Positions 23,827 to 36,804 of a stretch of 64,000 bases of DNA are shown here, piece after piece (the first letter of the stretch is position 1; each line of letters begins with the position of its first letter). The DNA comes from an uncultured Lachnospiraceae bacterium. GTDB taxonomy: Bacteria > Bacillota > Clostridia > Lachnospirales > Lachnospiraceae. Made by a program: the position numbers and the translations under genes. The stretch is taken from the NCBI GenBank assembly GCA_946534785.1, contig CAMNCY010000002.1, positions 1 to 64,000 of the forward strand, written 5' to 3'. The notes beneath the pieces were generated by a model, which made no database searches, had not been told where the DNA came from, and saw only the letters and a list, made by a program, of their open reading frames with translations.

Positions 23827-26109
23827 TCAGCCTGCCGCTTCCACGGAGGTGATGCTCTTTACGGATTCATCCGGCTGATAGCCCTTGCGGACCAGCAGAT
23901 AGATGATGCCGGCGATCAGGACGAAGCCGAGGATCGTTCCGAAGGTAAAGCCTGCTCCCGTGAACAGACCGCCCACGTTGTAAACAATGAATGCTACGAC
24001 ATAAGCCCACAGGCACATATATCCGATGGCAGCCCAGGTCCATTTTGCATTGTTCATCTCACGCTTGATCGCACCGATAGCGGCAAAGCAGGGTGCGCAC
24101 AGAAGGTTGAAGCACATGAATGCCAGAGCGGATGCCGGCGTATAATCCCTTGCGACCTTATCCCAGATCTGGTCGCCGTTTTCTTCCAGCTCTGCTTCAC
24201 CGTCCATGTCATCGTAGTTGTAAAGGACACCGAAGGTGCCGACGACCTCTTCCTTTGCCACAAGGCCGGTGATGGTCGCTACGGCAGGTCTCCACTTACC
24301 GAAGCCCAGGGGCTTGAATACGAAGGAGAATCCGTTTCCGACCTGCGCCAGGATGGAAGAGTCCATGGAAGTCACTTCGTCTTCCTCGATATCCATCTTC
24401 TCTGCGATCTGTGTAATAACAGCGGGATTGGCTTCCACTTCCTCCTCCCAGATATTGTCCAGGAATCCGAAACGTCCGTTCACGCTGCCGAAGCCGGAAA
24501 GGAACCAGATGATGATGGAGGAGATCACGATAACGGAACCGGCTCTCTTGATGAAGGACCAGCCTCTTTCCCAGGTGGCACGAAGAACATTGCCGACAGA
24601 AGGAATATGGTAGGAAGGCAGTTCCATTACGAACGGAGAAGGTTCGCCTGCAAATGCCTTGAACTTCTTGAGGATAATACCGGAAATCACGATAGACGCG
24701 ATTCCGATAAAGTATGCAGCTGTTGCGACATAAGGCGACTCGTTGAAAATAGCACCTGCGATCAGGCCGATGATCGGCAGCTTTGCACCGCAGGGAATGA
24801 AGGTCGTTGTCATGACGGTCAGCTTACGGTCACGGTCATTCTCGATCGTACGGGAAGCCATGATGCCGGGGATACCGCAGCCGGTAGCCACAAGGACCGG
24901 AATAAAGGACTTTCCGGAAAGGCCGAACTGACGGAAAATACGGTCCATAACGAAAGCGACACGGGCCATGTATCCGATGTCTTCCAGAATGGAAAGAAGC
25001 AGGAAGAGGACCAGCATCTGGGGCACGAAGCCGAGGACAGCGCCTACGCCGGCAACAATACCATCCTGGATGAGGCTGTAAACAACAGAGCCTTCCGTAA
25101 CGCCGATCGCACCGAGAAGCCCGTCTACAAGTCCGGGTACCCACTCGCCGAAGATCACGTCATTGGTGAAGTCCGTAGCTGCCGTACCGATGGATACGCT
25201 CCAGCCGCCCATGGCGATCGCATAGATCAGGAACATGACCACGAAGAAGATCGGAAGACCAAGGACACGGTTCGTCACGATCTGGTCGATCTTGTCGGAA
25301 ACGGTGAGCCGGTGCTTTTCGCCCTGCTTCTTAACGGCAGCGCTCACGACCTTTGAAATATAGTTGTATCTCTGGTTCGTGATGATGCTTTCCGCATCAT
25401 CGTCCATTTCCTTCTCCACAGCCAGGATGGAATCTTCCGCTGCCTGCGCCTCGGAAGAAGAAAGCTTTACTTCCTCCAGGACCTTTGCATCACGCTCGAA
25501 GATCTTGACCGCATACCAGCGAAGAAGATTGTCGGAGACCTTTCCTTTCAGGATGTCTTCGATCAGGCTGATCGCCTTTTCGACGCTTCCTTCGAAAACA
25601 GCAGGTACTTCTGCAGATTTCTTACCATTGGCTGCGGCAATGGCTCTGTTGGCCGCTTCCTGGATGCCTTCGCCCTTCAGTGCGGAGATCTCCACGACTT
25701 CACAGTTCAGCTCGCTGCTGAGCTTTGCGATATCGACCTTATCTCCGTTCTTGCGGACAAGGTCCATCATGTTGACGGCGATGACGACCGGGATCCCCAG
25801 TTCGATCAGCTGTGTGGAAAGATACAGGTTTCTTTCGATATTGGTTCCGTCTACGATGTTCAGGATCGCGTCCGGCGTTTCCTGGACCAGGTAAGTACGG
25901 GATACGACTTCCTCCAGTGTATAGGGGGAGAGGGAATAAATGCCGGGCAGATCCTGCAGAACGGCATCCGTTCCTTTGATCTTGCCTTCCTTCTTTTCGA
26001 CGGTAACACCCGGCCAGTTACCAACATACTGATTTGCGCCGGTCAAAGCATTGAACAGTGTGGTCTTGCCACAGTTGGGATTGCCGGCTAATGCGATCTT
26101 AACTGCCAT
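23827..26109 (-). CDS. feoB: Ferrous iron transporter FeoB
   Basis: 760 residues. An N-terminal G domain has GNPNCGKTT (G1), DLPGIYS (G3) and NMMD (G4); a helical GDI region follows, then a polytopic membrane core with two gate-like Nucleoside_recA repeats (for example ATGCGIPG). It imports Fe(II) across the membrane. GAAAGGAG precedes ATG 26109, ten codons inside the track ORF. It follows two feoA-like genes. Full length, no visible lesion. Confidence 0.96.
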   Translation of the reverse strand: MAVKIALAGNPNCGKTTLFNALTGANQYVGNWPGVTVEKKEGKIKGTDAVLQDLPGIYSLSPYTLEEVVSRTYLVQETPDAILNIVDGTNIERNLYLSTQLIELGIPVVIAVNMMDLVRKNGDKVDIAKLSSELNCEVVEISALKGEGIQEAANRAIAAANGKKSAEVPAVFEGSVEKAISLIEDILKGKVSDNLLRWYAVKIFERDAKVLEEVKLSSSEAQAAEDSILAVEKEMDDDAESIITNQRYNYISKVVSAAVKKQGEKHRLTVSDKIDQIVTNRVLGLPIFFVVMFLIYAIAMGGWSVSIGTAATDFTNDVIFGEWVPGLVDGLLGAIGVTEGSVVYSLIQDGIVAGVGAVLGFVPQMLVLFLLLSILEDIGYMARVAFVMDRIFRQFGLSGKSFIPVLVATGCGIPGIMASRTIENDRDRKLTVMTTTFIPCGAKLPIIGLIAGAIFNESPYVATAAYFIGIASIVISGIILKKFKAFAGEPSPFVMELPSYHIPSVGNVLRATWERGWSFIKRAGSVIVISSIIIWFLSGFGSVNGRFGFLDNIWEEEVEANPAVITQIAEKMDIEEDEVTSMDSSILAQVGNGFSFVFKPLGFGKWRPAVATITGLVAKEEVVGTFGVLYNYDDMDGEAELEENGDQIWDKVARDYTPASALAFMCFNLLCAPCFAAIGAIKREMNNAKWTWAAIGYMCLWAYVVAFIVYNVGGLFTGAGFTFGTILGFVLIAGIIYLLVRKGYQPDESVKSITSVEAAG

Positions 26110-26131
26110 ATTATCTCCTTTCGCAGGCTCT

Positions 26132-26353
26132 TCAGCCAACCTCTATCATTTCTGCATCCGCTTTGCGAACGGAAAGCTCATAGCCGCGGATATTCAGTTC
26201 CATGGGATCTCCCAGAGGGGCGACCTTGCGTACATAGATCTCCGTTCCTTTTGTGATCCCCATATCCATGATGCGGCGCTTTACGGGCCCTTCGCCGTGA
26301 AGCTTCGCCACCGTACAGGTCTCACCGACTTTAACGTCTTTGAGTGTTTTCAT
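26132..26353 (-). CDS. feoA: FeoA family protein
   Basis: 73 residues, an SH3-like fold with the pattern GExxxV, RRIMDMGITKGTEI and PLGDPMELNIRG typical of FeoA. It probably regulates or stabilises FeoB. The feoB start lies 22 bases downstream, so the two are cotranscribed. Confidence 0.92.
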   Translation of the reverse strand: MKTLKDVKVGETCTVAKLHGEGPVKRRIMDMGITKGTEIYVRKVAPLGDPMELNIRGYELSVRKADAEMIEVG

Positions 26354-26413
26354 TTATGCTCTCCTTTCGATGCTGAAATACAGATTGATCTGCTGAAGCA
26401 GAACTGCCTTTGC

Positions 26414-26626
26414 TTACCGTATCATTACCCGGTTCGCCATTTTGGTATCAATGGCGATCCTGGCGTCCTTTACCTGAAGGATCATCTGCCCGGCAATGTT
26501 GCTGATCACCATCACCTGCTCTCCGACCACGAATCCCATTTCCGACAGATGCTGCCGTACGGCGTCCGTACCTGTGATCCTTGCGATCGTTACGGTTTCT
26601 CCCGGTTTTGCCATCGTTATAGGCAT
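26414..26626 (-). CDS. Second FeoA-like protein
   Basis: 70 residues with the same SH3-like pattern (GETVTIARI, LSEMGFVVGEQVMVIS). It is more diverged from classic FeoA than its neighbour, lacking the PxGDP loop. Paired feoA genes before feoB are common in Clostridia. It is first in the operon and lies behind the metal-regulated promoter. Confidence 0.88.
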   Translation of the reverse strand: MPITMAKPGETVTIARITGTDAVRQHLSEMGFVVGEQVMVISNIAGQMILQVKDARIAIDTKMANRVMIR

Positions 26627-26681
26627 ACTTTCTACCCCGCTGTTCAGACTTTGCTGTTATTTTGAAAAAAGACATACCTTT

Positions 26682-26740
26682 GGTTAGAAGAATCTAACCT
26701 TGCAATAGGAAAGTTTAACGCAACTAACTTTTACTGTCAA
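26682..26740 (-). promoter_or_regulatory. feo operon promoter with palindromic operators
   Basis: Minus strand TTGACA (26740-26735), 17 bases, TAAACT (26717-26712). The near-palindrome AAGTTTAACGCAACTAACTT (26711-26730) covers the -10. A perfect palindrome GGTTAGA-AGAA-TCTAACC (26682-26699) lies just downstream of the start. The GTTAG...CTAAC form resembles DtxR-family (IdeR/MntR-like) boxes; the actual regulator is not in the window. Confidence 0.7.
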
Positions 26741-26778
26741 TACGTTTCTAAAATTTTTATTAACTGCCGATACCGCAG

Positions 26779-26825
26779 AAAAAAAGAACGGCTCCCCGCT
26801 GAAGCAGGATTCCGTTCTTTTCTTT
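26779..26825 (-). terminator. Terminator of the gyrase/lipoprotein transcript
   Basis: On the minus strand AAAGAACGG and CCGTTCTTT pair around a 20-base loop and are followed by a T-run. It lies 33 bases after the MORN lipoprotein gene. Confidence 0.85.
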
Positions 26826-26857
26826 ATTATAATAATTGTACGGTCTTATGTATTTTC

Positions 26858-28057
26858 TTACGGGATCAGTCCGGTAATGCCCTGGCCCCTGTTCTCACTT
26901 TCCTTCATCCAGAAATAGTTTCCTTCTCTCTCGATGTTTTCAAGGACCGGGATCTCTCCTTTGCTTTCGGAAGAATCTATCGGCGCTCCCTTGTTAATGG
27001 TCACCCAGGTCCCGTTGAAAGCGGTGCCTCTCCAGCTGATGATACCTTCTTCCTTTTCCAGCGTCGTGATATCCTGTGTTCCGTTATAGTATCCGCCGGC
27101 AAAGGTGCCGAGGACATTGGTAACGATCCTCTTTTTCAGGTAATGGATATCAATATCCAGATGCTCCTGTCCTATGCCGAAGGGAAGGTCATCCTTCCAT
27201 TCTCCGCGGTAGCTGTGTCCGTAGATTCCGTTATTCTCCTTGCAGTAATTTCCTTCCTTATCAAAGACCTGATACCAGAAGCCCTCTCCGGAACGCTTCC
27301 CGTTCACAAAATCCCCGTAATAATACGCATTTCCGGCATACGCCATCAGGCCTTTTCCGTGCGGGAGACCTTCCGCGTTCTCTTCTCCGACGTAAAAATA
27401 ATCGTTCGTTCCGGAAAGCATCTGGGAAAGATAACGGTATTTTCCCATACGGATCAGGTAATCCACGGCATCCATTTCATTGTTCTGCCAATAGTTGAAG
27501 AGGTCTGCCAGGAGACTGTCCACATCTTCCTGGGAATCCGGATACGAATTATCCTTCCAGACGACTGCTGCTTCCTTTACCGCCGTATTCTCCACGAACA
27601 TGACGGAATTTCCCGTTATGACAGACGGTGTTTCCACATCTTCCAGATCGGGGTACTGGATGTCTTTCTTCTTTTCAGAGGCCGGCTTTTCCGGTTCGTG
27701 GGGAAGTTCTCTGCGCTTGCCCGCTTCCTTTGCGGTAAAGGACTTTGCACTGATCTCTACCTCTTCACCGGCTTCTTCAGCCTCTTTGCCGTCCGGAACT
27801 TCTCCGGCCGTCTTTTCCTCCGCGGTATCTTCGCCGGCGGGCTCTGCTTCTGCCTCTTCCCCGGCTTCCTCACCGGTCTTTTCCGCTTCTTCCTGCGAAC
27901 CTGCCTCCGCTTCCTGCGGTGCGGGCTCAGCAGCAGGCGCTGCCGGAACGCTTCCGCAGGCTGTCAGGGCAAGCGCCAGAAGAACGGCCGCCGCGGTAAA
28001 GCCCTTTTTCCCCTTTCCGGATGTATGGCCTGACAACTGTACATAGCGGTTACTCAT
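26858..28057 (-). CDS. MORN-repeat lipoprotein
   Basis: 399 residues. A basic N-terminus, hydrophobic h-region and lipobox LTAC (cysteine near residue 34) mark a secreted lipoprotein. A Glu/Ala-rich, probably disordered linker follows (about 40-110), and then MORN-like repeats such as [11 protein letters not shown] and [20 protein letters not shown] 28057 is chosen because GGAGGTGA precedes it; it overlaps the gyrA stop by eight bases. The function is unknown. Its place at the end of the gyrB-gyrA operon is unusual. Confidence 0.85.
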   Translation of the reverse strand: MSNRYVQLSGHTSGKGKKGFTAAAVLLALALTACGSVPAAPAAEPAPQEAEAGSQEEAEKTGEEAGEEAEAEPAGEDTAEEKTAGEVPDGKEAEEAGEEVEISAKSFTAKEAGKRRELPHEPEKPASEKKKDIQYPDLEDVETPSVITGNSVMFVENTAVKEAAVVWKDNSYPDSQEDVDSLLADLFNYWQNNEMDAVDYLIRMGKYRYLSQMLSGTNDYFYVGEENAEGLPHGKGLMAYAGNAYYYGDFVNGKRSGEGFWYQVFDKEGNYCKENNGIYGHSYRGEWKDDLPFGIGQEHLDIDIHYLKKRIVTNVLGTFAGGYYNGTQDITTLEKEEGIISWRGTAFNGTWVTINKGAPIDSSESKGEIPVLENIEREGNYFWMKESENRGQGITGLIP

Positions 28058-30581
28058 CTTCACCTCCGGTTTCTGCATTCTCTGCGTGCTCTGCGGCTTC
28101 GGCAGTCTCTGCCTGGTCCGCGGTGTCCGTGTTGATCTCTGCTCTTACCTTTGCAATTGCCACTACCTTTACACCGTCATGAAGATTCATCAGCTTCACG
28201 CCGGAGGTCACTCTTCCGTGATCCCTGAGTTCGCTCATCCGGATCTGGATGATGATTCCGCCCGATGTGATCATCATGATCTCATGATCGTCATTGACCG
28301 CCTTGACGCCTACGACGCAGCCTGTCTTCTCTGTGATCCTGTAGCACTTGACGCCCTTTCCTCCGCGGTTCTGGATCTTGAAATCCGACATGGGCGTTCT
28401 CTTGCCCATTCCGTTCTCCGATACGATCAGTACCGAATCGCCCTGCATCTCCAGCTGCATGCCGACGACCTCGTCATCGTCGGTAAGCCGGATACCCATG
28501 ACGCCCTGGGAATTGCGTCCCGTCTTGCGGACCTGTTCCTCGCTGAACCGGATCGCCATACCGTTTTTAGTGACGATAATGATCTTGTCATCCCTGACGG
28601 TCTGCTTGACCTCGATCAGCTCGTCATCCTCCCGGAGCGCGATCGCGATGATGCCGGTCTTCCGGATATTGGCAAAATCCGCATTGCTGGTCTTCTTGAC
28701 AACACCCTTTCTGGTCACCATGAAAAGGTCCTTGCTCTCGTCATAATCCTTGAAGGGAATCAGGGCCGAGACCTTTTCATCCGGATCGAGCTGCAGAAGA
28801 TTGATGATCGCCGTTCCGCGGGAAGTACGGGAGGATTCCGGGATCTTGTAGGCCTTCATTTTGTAGACGCGGCCCTTGTTCGTGAAGAACAGGATCATGT
28901 CCTTGGATCCGGTCATGAGAAGATCCACGATATAATCATTGTCGATCGTCTGCATGCCGCGGATACCGCGTCCTCCGCGGTTCTGCGCCTTGAATTCATC
29001 CGCCGTCATCCTCTTGATATAGCCGAGGTTGCTCCTGGCAATGACGACATTCTCTTCGGGAATCAGGTCTTCGACCTCGATCTCCGACATATCCGCATGG
29101 ATATCGATACGGGTGCGTCTTTCATCCCCGAATTTTTCCGCAATGATATTCATCTCGTCACGGATCACGCCGAGAAGAAGCTTCTCATCGGCAAGGATCG
29201 CCTTTAATCTTTCAATGGTCTTTAAGAGCTCCTGGTGTTCCGCTTCCAGCTTGTCTCTTTCCAGTCCTGTAAGAGCACGCAGGCGCATGTCCACAATGGC
29301 CTGAGCCTGTACGTCATCCAGGCCGAACCGTTCGGAAAGGCGAAGCTTGGCCTGTGAAACATTGGCGCTGGTACGGATGATGTGTACGACCTCGTCGATG
29401 TTGTCCAGGGCTTTTAAGAGGCCCTGCAGGATATGATCCCTTTCCTCCGCCTTGTTGAGGTCATACCGGGTCCTTCTGGTAACGACATCCTCCTGATGCA
29501 GCAGATAATAGCGGAGCATGTCCTTGATGTTCAGGACCTTCGGTTCGTTATTGACAAGGGAAAGCATGATGACGCCGAAGGTGTCCTGCATCTGTGTATG
29601 CTTGAACAGCTGGTTCAGGACGATGTTCGCATTGGCGTCATGGCGCAGTTCTATGACGATCCGCATACCTTCTCTGTCGGATTCGTCGCGAAGATCGGTA
29701 ATGCCTTCGATCTTCTTGTTCTTTACAAGGTCCGCGATCGTCTTGATGAGATTCGCCTTATTGACAAGATAAGGGAGCTCCGTGACAACGATCCTGGACT
29801 TGCCGCCCGTCATCGGCTCGATATTGGTCACGGCCCGGGTAATGACCTTGCCGCGTCCTGTCAGATAAGCTTCACGGGCGCCGGAAAGACCCATGATGAT
29901 ACCGCCTGTGGGGAAATCCGGTGCCTTGATGATCTCCATGATCTCTTCGATATCGGTATCCCTGTCTTCCTCGATCCGGTTATCGATGATCTTCGTGCAG
30001 GCGGCAATGACCTCCCGGAGGTTGTGGGGCGGGATATTGGTCGCCATACCGACGGCGATGCCGGTCGTTCCGTTCACCAGAAGATTCGGGAAGCGGGAAG
30101 GGAGTACTGCAGGTTCCTTTTCCGTTTCATCGAAGTTCGGGACGAAATCCACGGTGTCCTTATTCAGGTCCGCCATCATCTCCATGGAGATCTTCGTAAG
30201 CCTTGCCTCGGTATATCGCATGGCAGCCGCACCGTCTCCGTCCACGGAACCGAAGTTTCCGTGACCGTCGACCAGGCAGTAGCGCATGGACCAGGGCTGT
30301 GCCATATAGACCAGAGCGCCGTAGATGGAGCTGTCTCCGTGGGGATGGAATTTACCCATGGTATCGCCGACGATACGGGCACACTTTCTGTGCGGCTTGT
30401 CGGGACTGTTCCCCAGCTCGCTCATGGCATAGAGGATCCTTCTCTGGACGGGCTTCAATCCGTCGCGGACGTCCGGAAGCGCTCTTGCCACGATAACGCT
30501 CATTGCGTAATCGATATACGAATTACGCATGGTCTTGTTCAGGTCTACTTCCTGTATTCTGTCAAATACCTTATCATCCAT
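28050..30581 (-). CDS. gyrA: DNA gyrase subunit A
   Basis: 843 residues. Winged-helix and tower domains with catalytic tyrosine in [10 protein letters not shown], followed by the beta-pinwheel domain with GyrA-box-like QNRGGKG. With GyrB it introduces negative supercoils. In the quinolone region the sequence is [13 protein letters not shown]: Ser at the E. coli 83 position and Gly at the 87 position. The C-terminal tail is acidic with repeated Ala/Glu. It lies 25 bases after gyrB. Confidence 0.98.
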   Translation of the reverse strand: MDDKVFDRIQEVDLNKTMRNSYIDYAMSVIVARALPDVRDGLKPVQRRILYAMSELGNSPDKPHRKCARIVGDTMGKFHPHGDSSIYGALVYMAQPWSMRYCLVDGHGNFGSVDGDGAAAMRYTEARLTKISMEMMADLNKDTVDFVPNFDETEKEPAVLPSRFPNLLVNGTTGIAVGMATNIPPHNLREVIAACTKIIDNRIEEDRDTDIEEIMEIIKAPDFPTGGIIMGLSGAREAYLTGRGKVITRAVTNIEPMTGGKSRIVVTELPYLVNKANLIKTIADLVKNKKIEGITDLRDESDREGMRIVIELRHDANANIVLNQLFKHTQMQDTFGVIMLSLVNNEPKVLNIKDMLRYYLLHQEDVVTRRTRYDLNKAEERDHILQGLLKALDNIDEVVHIIRTSANVSQAKLRLSERFGLDDVQAQAIVDMRLRALTGLERDKLEAEHQELLKTIERLKAILADEKLLLGVIRDEMNIIAEKFGDERRTRIDIHADMSEIEVEDLIPEENVVIARSNLGYIKRMTADEFKAQNRGGRGIRGMQTIDNDYIVDLLMTGSKDMILFFTNKGRVYKMKAYKIPESSRTSRGTAIINLLQLDPDEKVSALIPFKDYDESKDLFMVTRKGVVKKTSNADFANIRKTGIIAIALREDDELIEVKQTVRDDKIIIVTKNGMAIRFSEEQVRKTGRNSQGVMGIRLTDDDEVVGMQLEMQGDSVLIVSENGMGKRTPMSDFKIQNRGGKGVKCYRITEKTGCVVGVKAVNDDHEIMMITSGGIIIQIRMSELRDHGRVTSGVKLMNLHDGVKVVAIAKVRAEINTDTADQAETAEAAEHAENAETGGEDE

Positions 30582-30606
30582 AATATTTTTCCATTCTCAA
30601 TCAGAA

Positions 30607-33779
<3,173 letters not shown>

Positions 33780-33824
33780 ATTTGATTTCCCGGGAACTGG
33801 ATCCGCAGAACTTCGGCCTTCCGG

Positions 33825-34040
33825 TCACGCCATAAGAGAGCGCACCGTAAAAACATGGCCTTCGCAGTCCACGACATCTCCGTCTCTTAATTTTTTGCCG
33901 CGCCTTGTCTCTACAGCGCCGTTTACCAAAACCTTTTCGTCTTCTATCATGATCCTGGCTTCGATGCCCGAGCCGGCAAGTCCGGCAAGCTTAAGCGCCT
34001 GTCCCAGTTTAATGAATTCGTCTTTAATCGTGACTTCCAT
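33825..34040 (-). CDS. S4-domain RNA-binding protein (YaaA/RlbA family)
   Basis: 71 residues. The S4 fold is visible as FIKLGQALKLAGLAGSG, then MIEDEKVLVNGAVETRRGKKLRDGD. It is the small S4 protein normally lying between dnaN and recF in Firmicutes, linked in Bacillus to ribosome assembly. It follows dnaN by 13 bases. Confidence 0.93.
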   Translation of the reverse strand: MEVTIKDEFIKLGQALKLAGLAGSGIEARIMIEDEKVLVNGAVETRRGKKLRDGDVVDCEGHVFTVRSLMA

Positions 34041-34053
34041 AATCTTCCGGTCC

Positions 34054-35157
34054 TCAGTCGATGTTGATGAAATTGACGGGAAGGATCAGATAACAGTAGC
34101 TGTTCTCATCCCGGATAAAAGCCGGAGCCCTGGAGCTCAGCAGATAGATATCGATATCTTCCTCATCGATGGAACGAAGGGCGTCGATCAGGAACTTGGG
34201 ATTAAATCCGATATTCATGGTCTCCCCGTTCATATCGATCGGGATCACTTCATCCATGCTGCCGATGGTGGTATTGATCTTAAGCTCCACGTCCGTATCA
34301 TGGATCATCATGATGATCGGCTTCTTGTCCTCCTCCTTTACAAGAAGAGTCGCCCTGTCAAGGCAGGAGAGAAGCTCCTGACGGTTGATCCTGATATGGG
34401 TCTGGAAATCATTGGAAAGCATCTGGTCGACCTTGAAATATTCTCCTTCGATCAGACGGGATACCACGATGGTATCGTCGAACTCGAACAGGACATGCTT
34501 ATCCGTAAAATACAGCTTTACAATGTTCTCCGTACTGCCGCTTAAGATCTTGCTGATCTCGGAAAGGGTCTTTCCGGGAATGATCACCTTTTTGTTGTCG
34601 TAGGAAGTCTTCAATGCGACCCTGCGGATCGAGATCCTGTGTCCGTCCAGGGAAATGACGCGCAGATATCCGTCCTTAATCTCGAACAGTTCGCCGGTCA
34701 TCATTTTGTTGCTGTCGTTCGCCGATACGGAGAAGAGGGTGCGGCTGATAACATCCTTCAATGTGTACTGGGACATCTCGACCGCATAGCTTCTGTCGAT
34801 GGCCGGAAGATAGGTGAAATCACTTCCGTCCTTTCCCATGATATTGAAGTGCGCCTGTTCACAGCGGATGAATACCTTTTCACCCTGGGTGGAGATCAGG
34901 ACATCTCCGTCGGGAAGTTTTCTTACGATATTGGAAAAGAAATCCGCGTTGATGGCGATAATGCCGTGTTCCTCGATCGTTCCTTCCACAACGGTCTCAA
35001 TGCCGAGTTCCGTATCATTGGCGATCAGGCGGATCCTTTCCTGGGATGCATCCAGAAGGATGCATTCGAGAATGGACATGGTCGTCTTATTGGGAACGGC
35101 TTTGGATACGATCGAAACAGCGCTGATAAGATCCTTTTTATTGATGGCAAGTTTCAT
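34054..35157 (-). CDS. dnaN: DNA polymerase III beta sliding clamp
   Basis: 367 residues, three clamp repeats. The N-terminus MKLAINKKDLISAVSIVSKAVPNKTTMSI and the C-terminal ILPVNFI are typical. It forms the ring that holds polymerase on DNA. AAAGGAATG lies about eleven bases before ATG 35157. It has its own promoter inside the dnaA-dnaN gap, with a DnaA box at the likely start site. Confidence 0.98.
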   Translation of the reverse strand: MKLAINKKDLISAVSIVSKAVPNKTTMSILECILLDASQERIRLIANDTELGIETVVEGTIEEHGIIAINADFFSNIVRKLPDGDVLISTQGEKVFIRCEQAHFNIMGKDGSDFTYLPAIDRSYAVEMSQYTLKDVISRTLFSVSANDSNKMMTGELFEIKDGYLRVISLDGHRISIRRVALKTSYDNKKVIIPGKTLSEISKILSGSTENIVKLYFTDKHVLFEFDDTIVVSRLIEGEYFKVDQMLSNDFQTHIRINRQELLSCLDRATLLVKEEDKKPIIMMIHDTDVELKINTTIGSMDEVIPIDMNGETMNIGFNPKFLIDALRSIDEEDIDIYLLSSRAPAFIRDENSYCYLILPVNFINID

Positions 35158-35246
35158 GTGAAATACATTCCTTTCCGTAATGCCGGTGGCGTCCTTATAT
35201 AAGAAAAGTAAAGATATAGTAATCTTCGTAGTAATAGGTGGTTATT

Positions 35247-35292
35247 TGTGGATAACCTTGGTAATTATATCAATTTTTGCCCTTTTTTGCAA
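35247..35292 (-). promoter_or_regulatory. dnaN promoter with a DnaA box at the start site
   Basis: Minus strand TTGCAA (35292-35287), 17 bases, TATAAT (35269-35264). A perfect DnaA box TTATCCACA follows at 35255-35247, covering roughly the first transcribed bases, so DnaA could control dnaN. The box is within the palindrome GGTTAT...ATAACC. Confidence 0.7.
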
Positions 35293-35331
35293 CAAAAACG
35301 GGGCTTTGCGGTATGTGGATTGCAAGCCCCG
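35293..35331 (-). terminator. dnaA terminator
   Basis: On the minus strand CGGGGCTTGC pairs with GCAAAGCCCCG around a twelve-base loop and is followed by TTTTTGTT. It lies 36 bases after the dnaA stop and immediately before the dnaN promoter, separating the two genes. Confidence 0.82.
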
Positions 35332-35366
35332 TAAAATGCGGAAAAAAGACAATTTTCAACGATGTT

Positions 35367-36731
35367 CTAATTACTGACCAGGTTGAGTTTCTTCATTATA
35401 TTAGAGACACCCGCTTTCAGCTCGGGATTCGTCTGGATCTCCTTCTGGATCTTTTCGACACCGTAGATGATCGTGGAATGGTCCTTCTTGTTCAGAAGCT
35501 CGGCTATGGACTTGAAAGTAGCATCCGTATATTCCCGGCAGAGATACATGATGATCTGGCGGGGCAGCACGCATTCGGCATCCTTTTTTCTGGAGGCGAC
35601 AGCCGACATTTTCACGTCATAGTATTCACAGACGGCGGATGCGATCATTTTCGGCGTGACGGAGGCGCCCTTGTCCGGATAAATGATATCCTTCAGGGCT
35701 TCTCTTGAGCTCTCCGCGGTGATGGCGATGTTATTGAGCCTGGAATAGGCGATGATCTTGTTGAAAGCGCCCTCCAGTTCCCGGATATTCGATTTGATAT
35801 TGGAAGCAATATACTCCAGGATCTCGTCGTCCAGACGGATATGGAGCGTTTCGGCATTCCTGCGAAGGATCGCCATCCTGGTCTCATAATCCGGGGGCTG
35901 CACATCCGCAGTCAGTCCCATTTCAAAACGGGAGCGGAATCTCTCATCCAGCTGCCGCATCTCCCTGGGAGGACGGTCGGAGGTGAGAACGATCTGTTTT
36001 CCCGCCGCATGCAGGGCATTAAAGGTGTGGAAAAACTCTTCCTGTGTGGATTCCTTGCCGATGATGAACTGGATGTCGTCGATTAGAAGGACGTCGACCG
36101 TGCGGTATTTATCGCGCAGCCGTGCCATCGAGGCGGCATTACCGCTTCGGATCGATTCGATCACTTCATTGGTAAACTGTTCGCTGGTAACATACAGGAC
36201 CTTGGTATCCGGTTCCTGCTCCAGGATATAGTGCCCGATCGAATGCATGAGGTGCGTTTTGCCAAGGCCCGCTCCTCCGTATAAAAAGAGAGGGTTATAG
36301 ACAAGGCCCGGTGTTTCGGCAACGGCAAGACATGCTGAGTGCGCCAGCCGGTTATTGCTGCCGACGACAAAGGTATCAAAACGATAGCGGGGATTTAAGC
36401 CCGCACTTTCGGAAATCACGGTATTATAAGCCCGTTTCTGTGCTTCTTCTTCCTCTTTCTTATCCTCGTTTTCAAATACGAAGATGACATGGCACTCCTG
36501 GTCCATGATCTCGGAGAGAGTAGCCTCGAAAGGATCGAGGAACTTATTCTCATAGTAATTGCGCATAAGGCTGCTCTTGCTGGGAATGACGATGGTGATG
36601 GTATCTCCGTTTACGGGTCCCAGAAGAAGATCCTTGATCCATGTATTAAAGGAAACATCGGAAAGACCGTATTCGTTCCGGATGATCTCCTTGATATTTA
36701 TCCAGTTTTCCTGAAGTTTTGATGTATCCAT
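35367..36731 (-). CDS. dnaA: Chromosomal replication initiator DnaA
   Basis: 454 residues from ATG 36731 (MDTSKLQENW). Domain I at the N-terminus, a short charged linker, AAA+ domain with GGAGLGKTHL and Walker B VLLIDDIQF, and C-terminal DNA-binding domain with KDHSTIIYGVEKI. The track start 36770 adds 13 residues; AAAGAG is near the chosen ATG. DnaA opens the origin located just upstream. Its promoter lies between the gene and the DnaA boxes. Confidence 0.98.
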   Translation of the reverse strand: MDTSKLQENWINIKEIIRNEYGLSDVSFNTWIKDLLLGPVNGDTITIVIPSKSSLMRNYYENKFLDPFEATLSEIMDQECHVIFVFENEDKKEEEEAQKRAYNTVISESAGLNPRYRFDTFVVGSNNRLAHSACLAVAETPGLVYNPLFLYGGAGLGKTHLMHSIGHYILEQEPDTKVLYVTSEQFTNEVIESIRSGNAASMARLRDKYRTVDVLLIDDIQFIIGKESTQEEFFHTFNALHAAGKQIVLTSDRPPREMRQLDERFRSRFEMGLTADVQPPDYETRMAILRRNAETLHIRLDDEILEYIASNIKSNIRELEGAFNKIIAYSRLNNIAITAESSREALKDIIYPDKGASVTPKMIASAVCEYYDVKMSAVASRKKDAECVLPRQIIMYLCREYTDATFKSIAELLNKKDHSTIIYGVEKIQKEIQTNPELKAGVSNIMKKLNLVSN

Positions 36732-36775
36732 TGAGTTCTCTTTCATTTCCTTTTTCAAAAAGGCAAGCATGAATT

Positions 36776-36804
36776 ATTTTATAGTAATTTAAAGGGGTTT
36801 TCAA
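36776..36804 (-). promoter_or_regulatory. dnaA promoter
   Basis: Minus strand TTGAAA (36804-36799), 17 bases, TAAAAT (36781-36776). It lies 45 bases before the dnaA start. Degenerate and perfect DnaA boxes begin less than 30 bases upstream, which suits autoregulation. Confidence 0.75.

Noticed and set aside
23809-25356. 515-residue plus-strand ORF opposite feoB
   Set aside because: It lies fully antisense to feoB, is rich in His/Asp/Arg from codon complementarity and has no family motif.
30270-30360. Gly at GyrA position equal to E. coli Asp87 as a quinolone-resistance mutation
   Set aside because: I recall SIYGAL sequences as natural in related clostridial GyrA, so resistance cannot be claimed.
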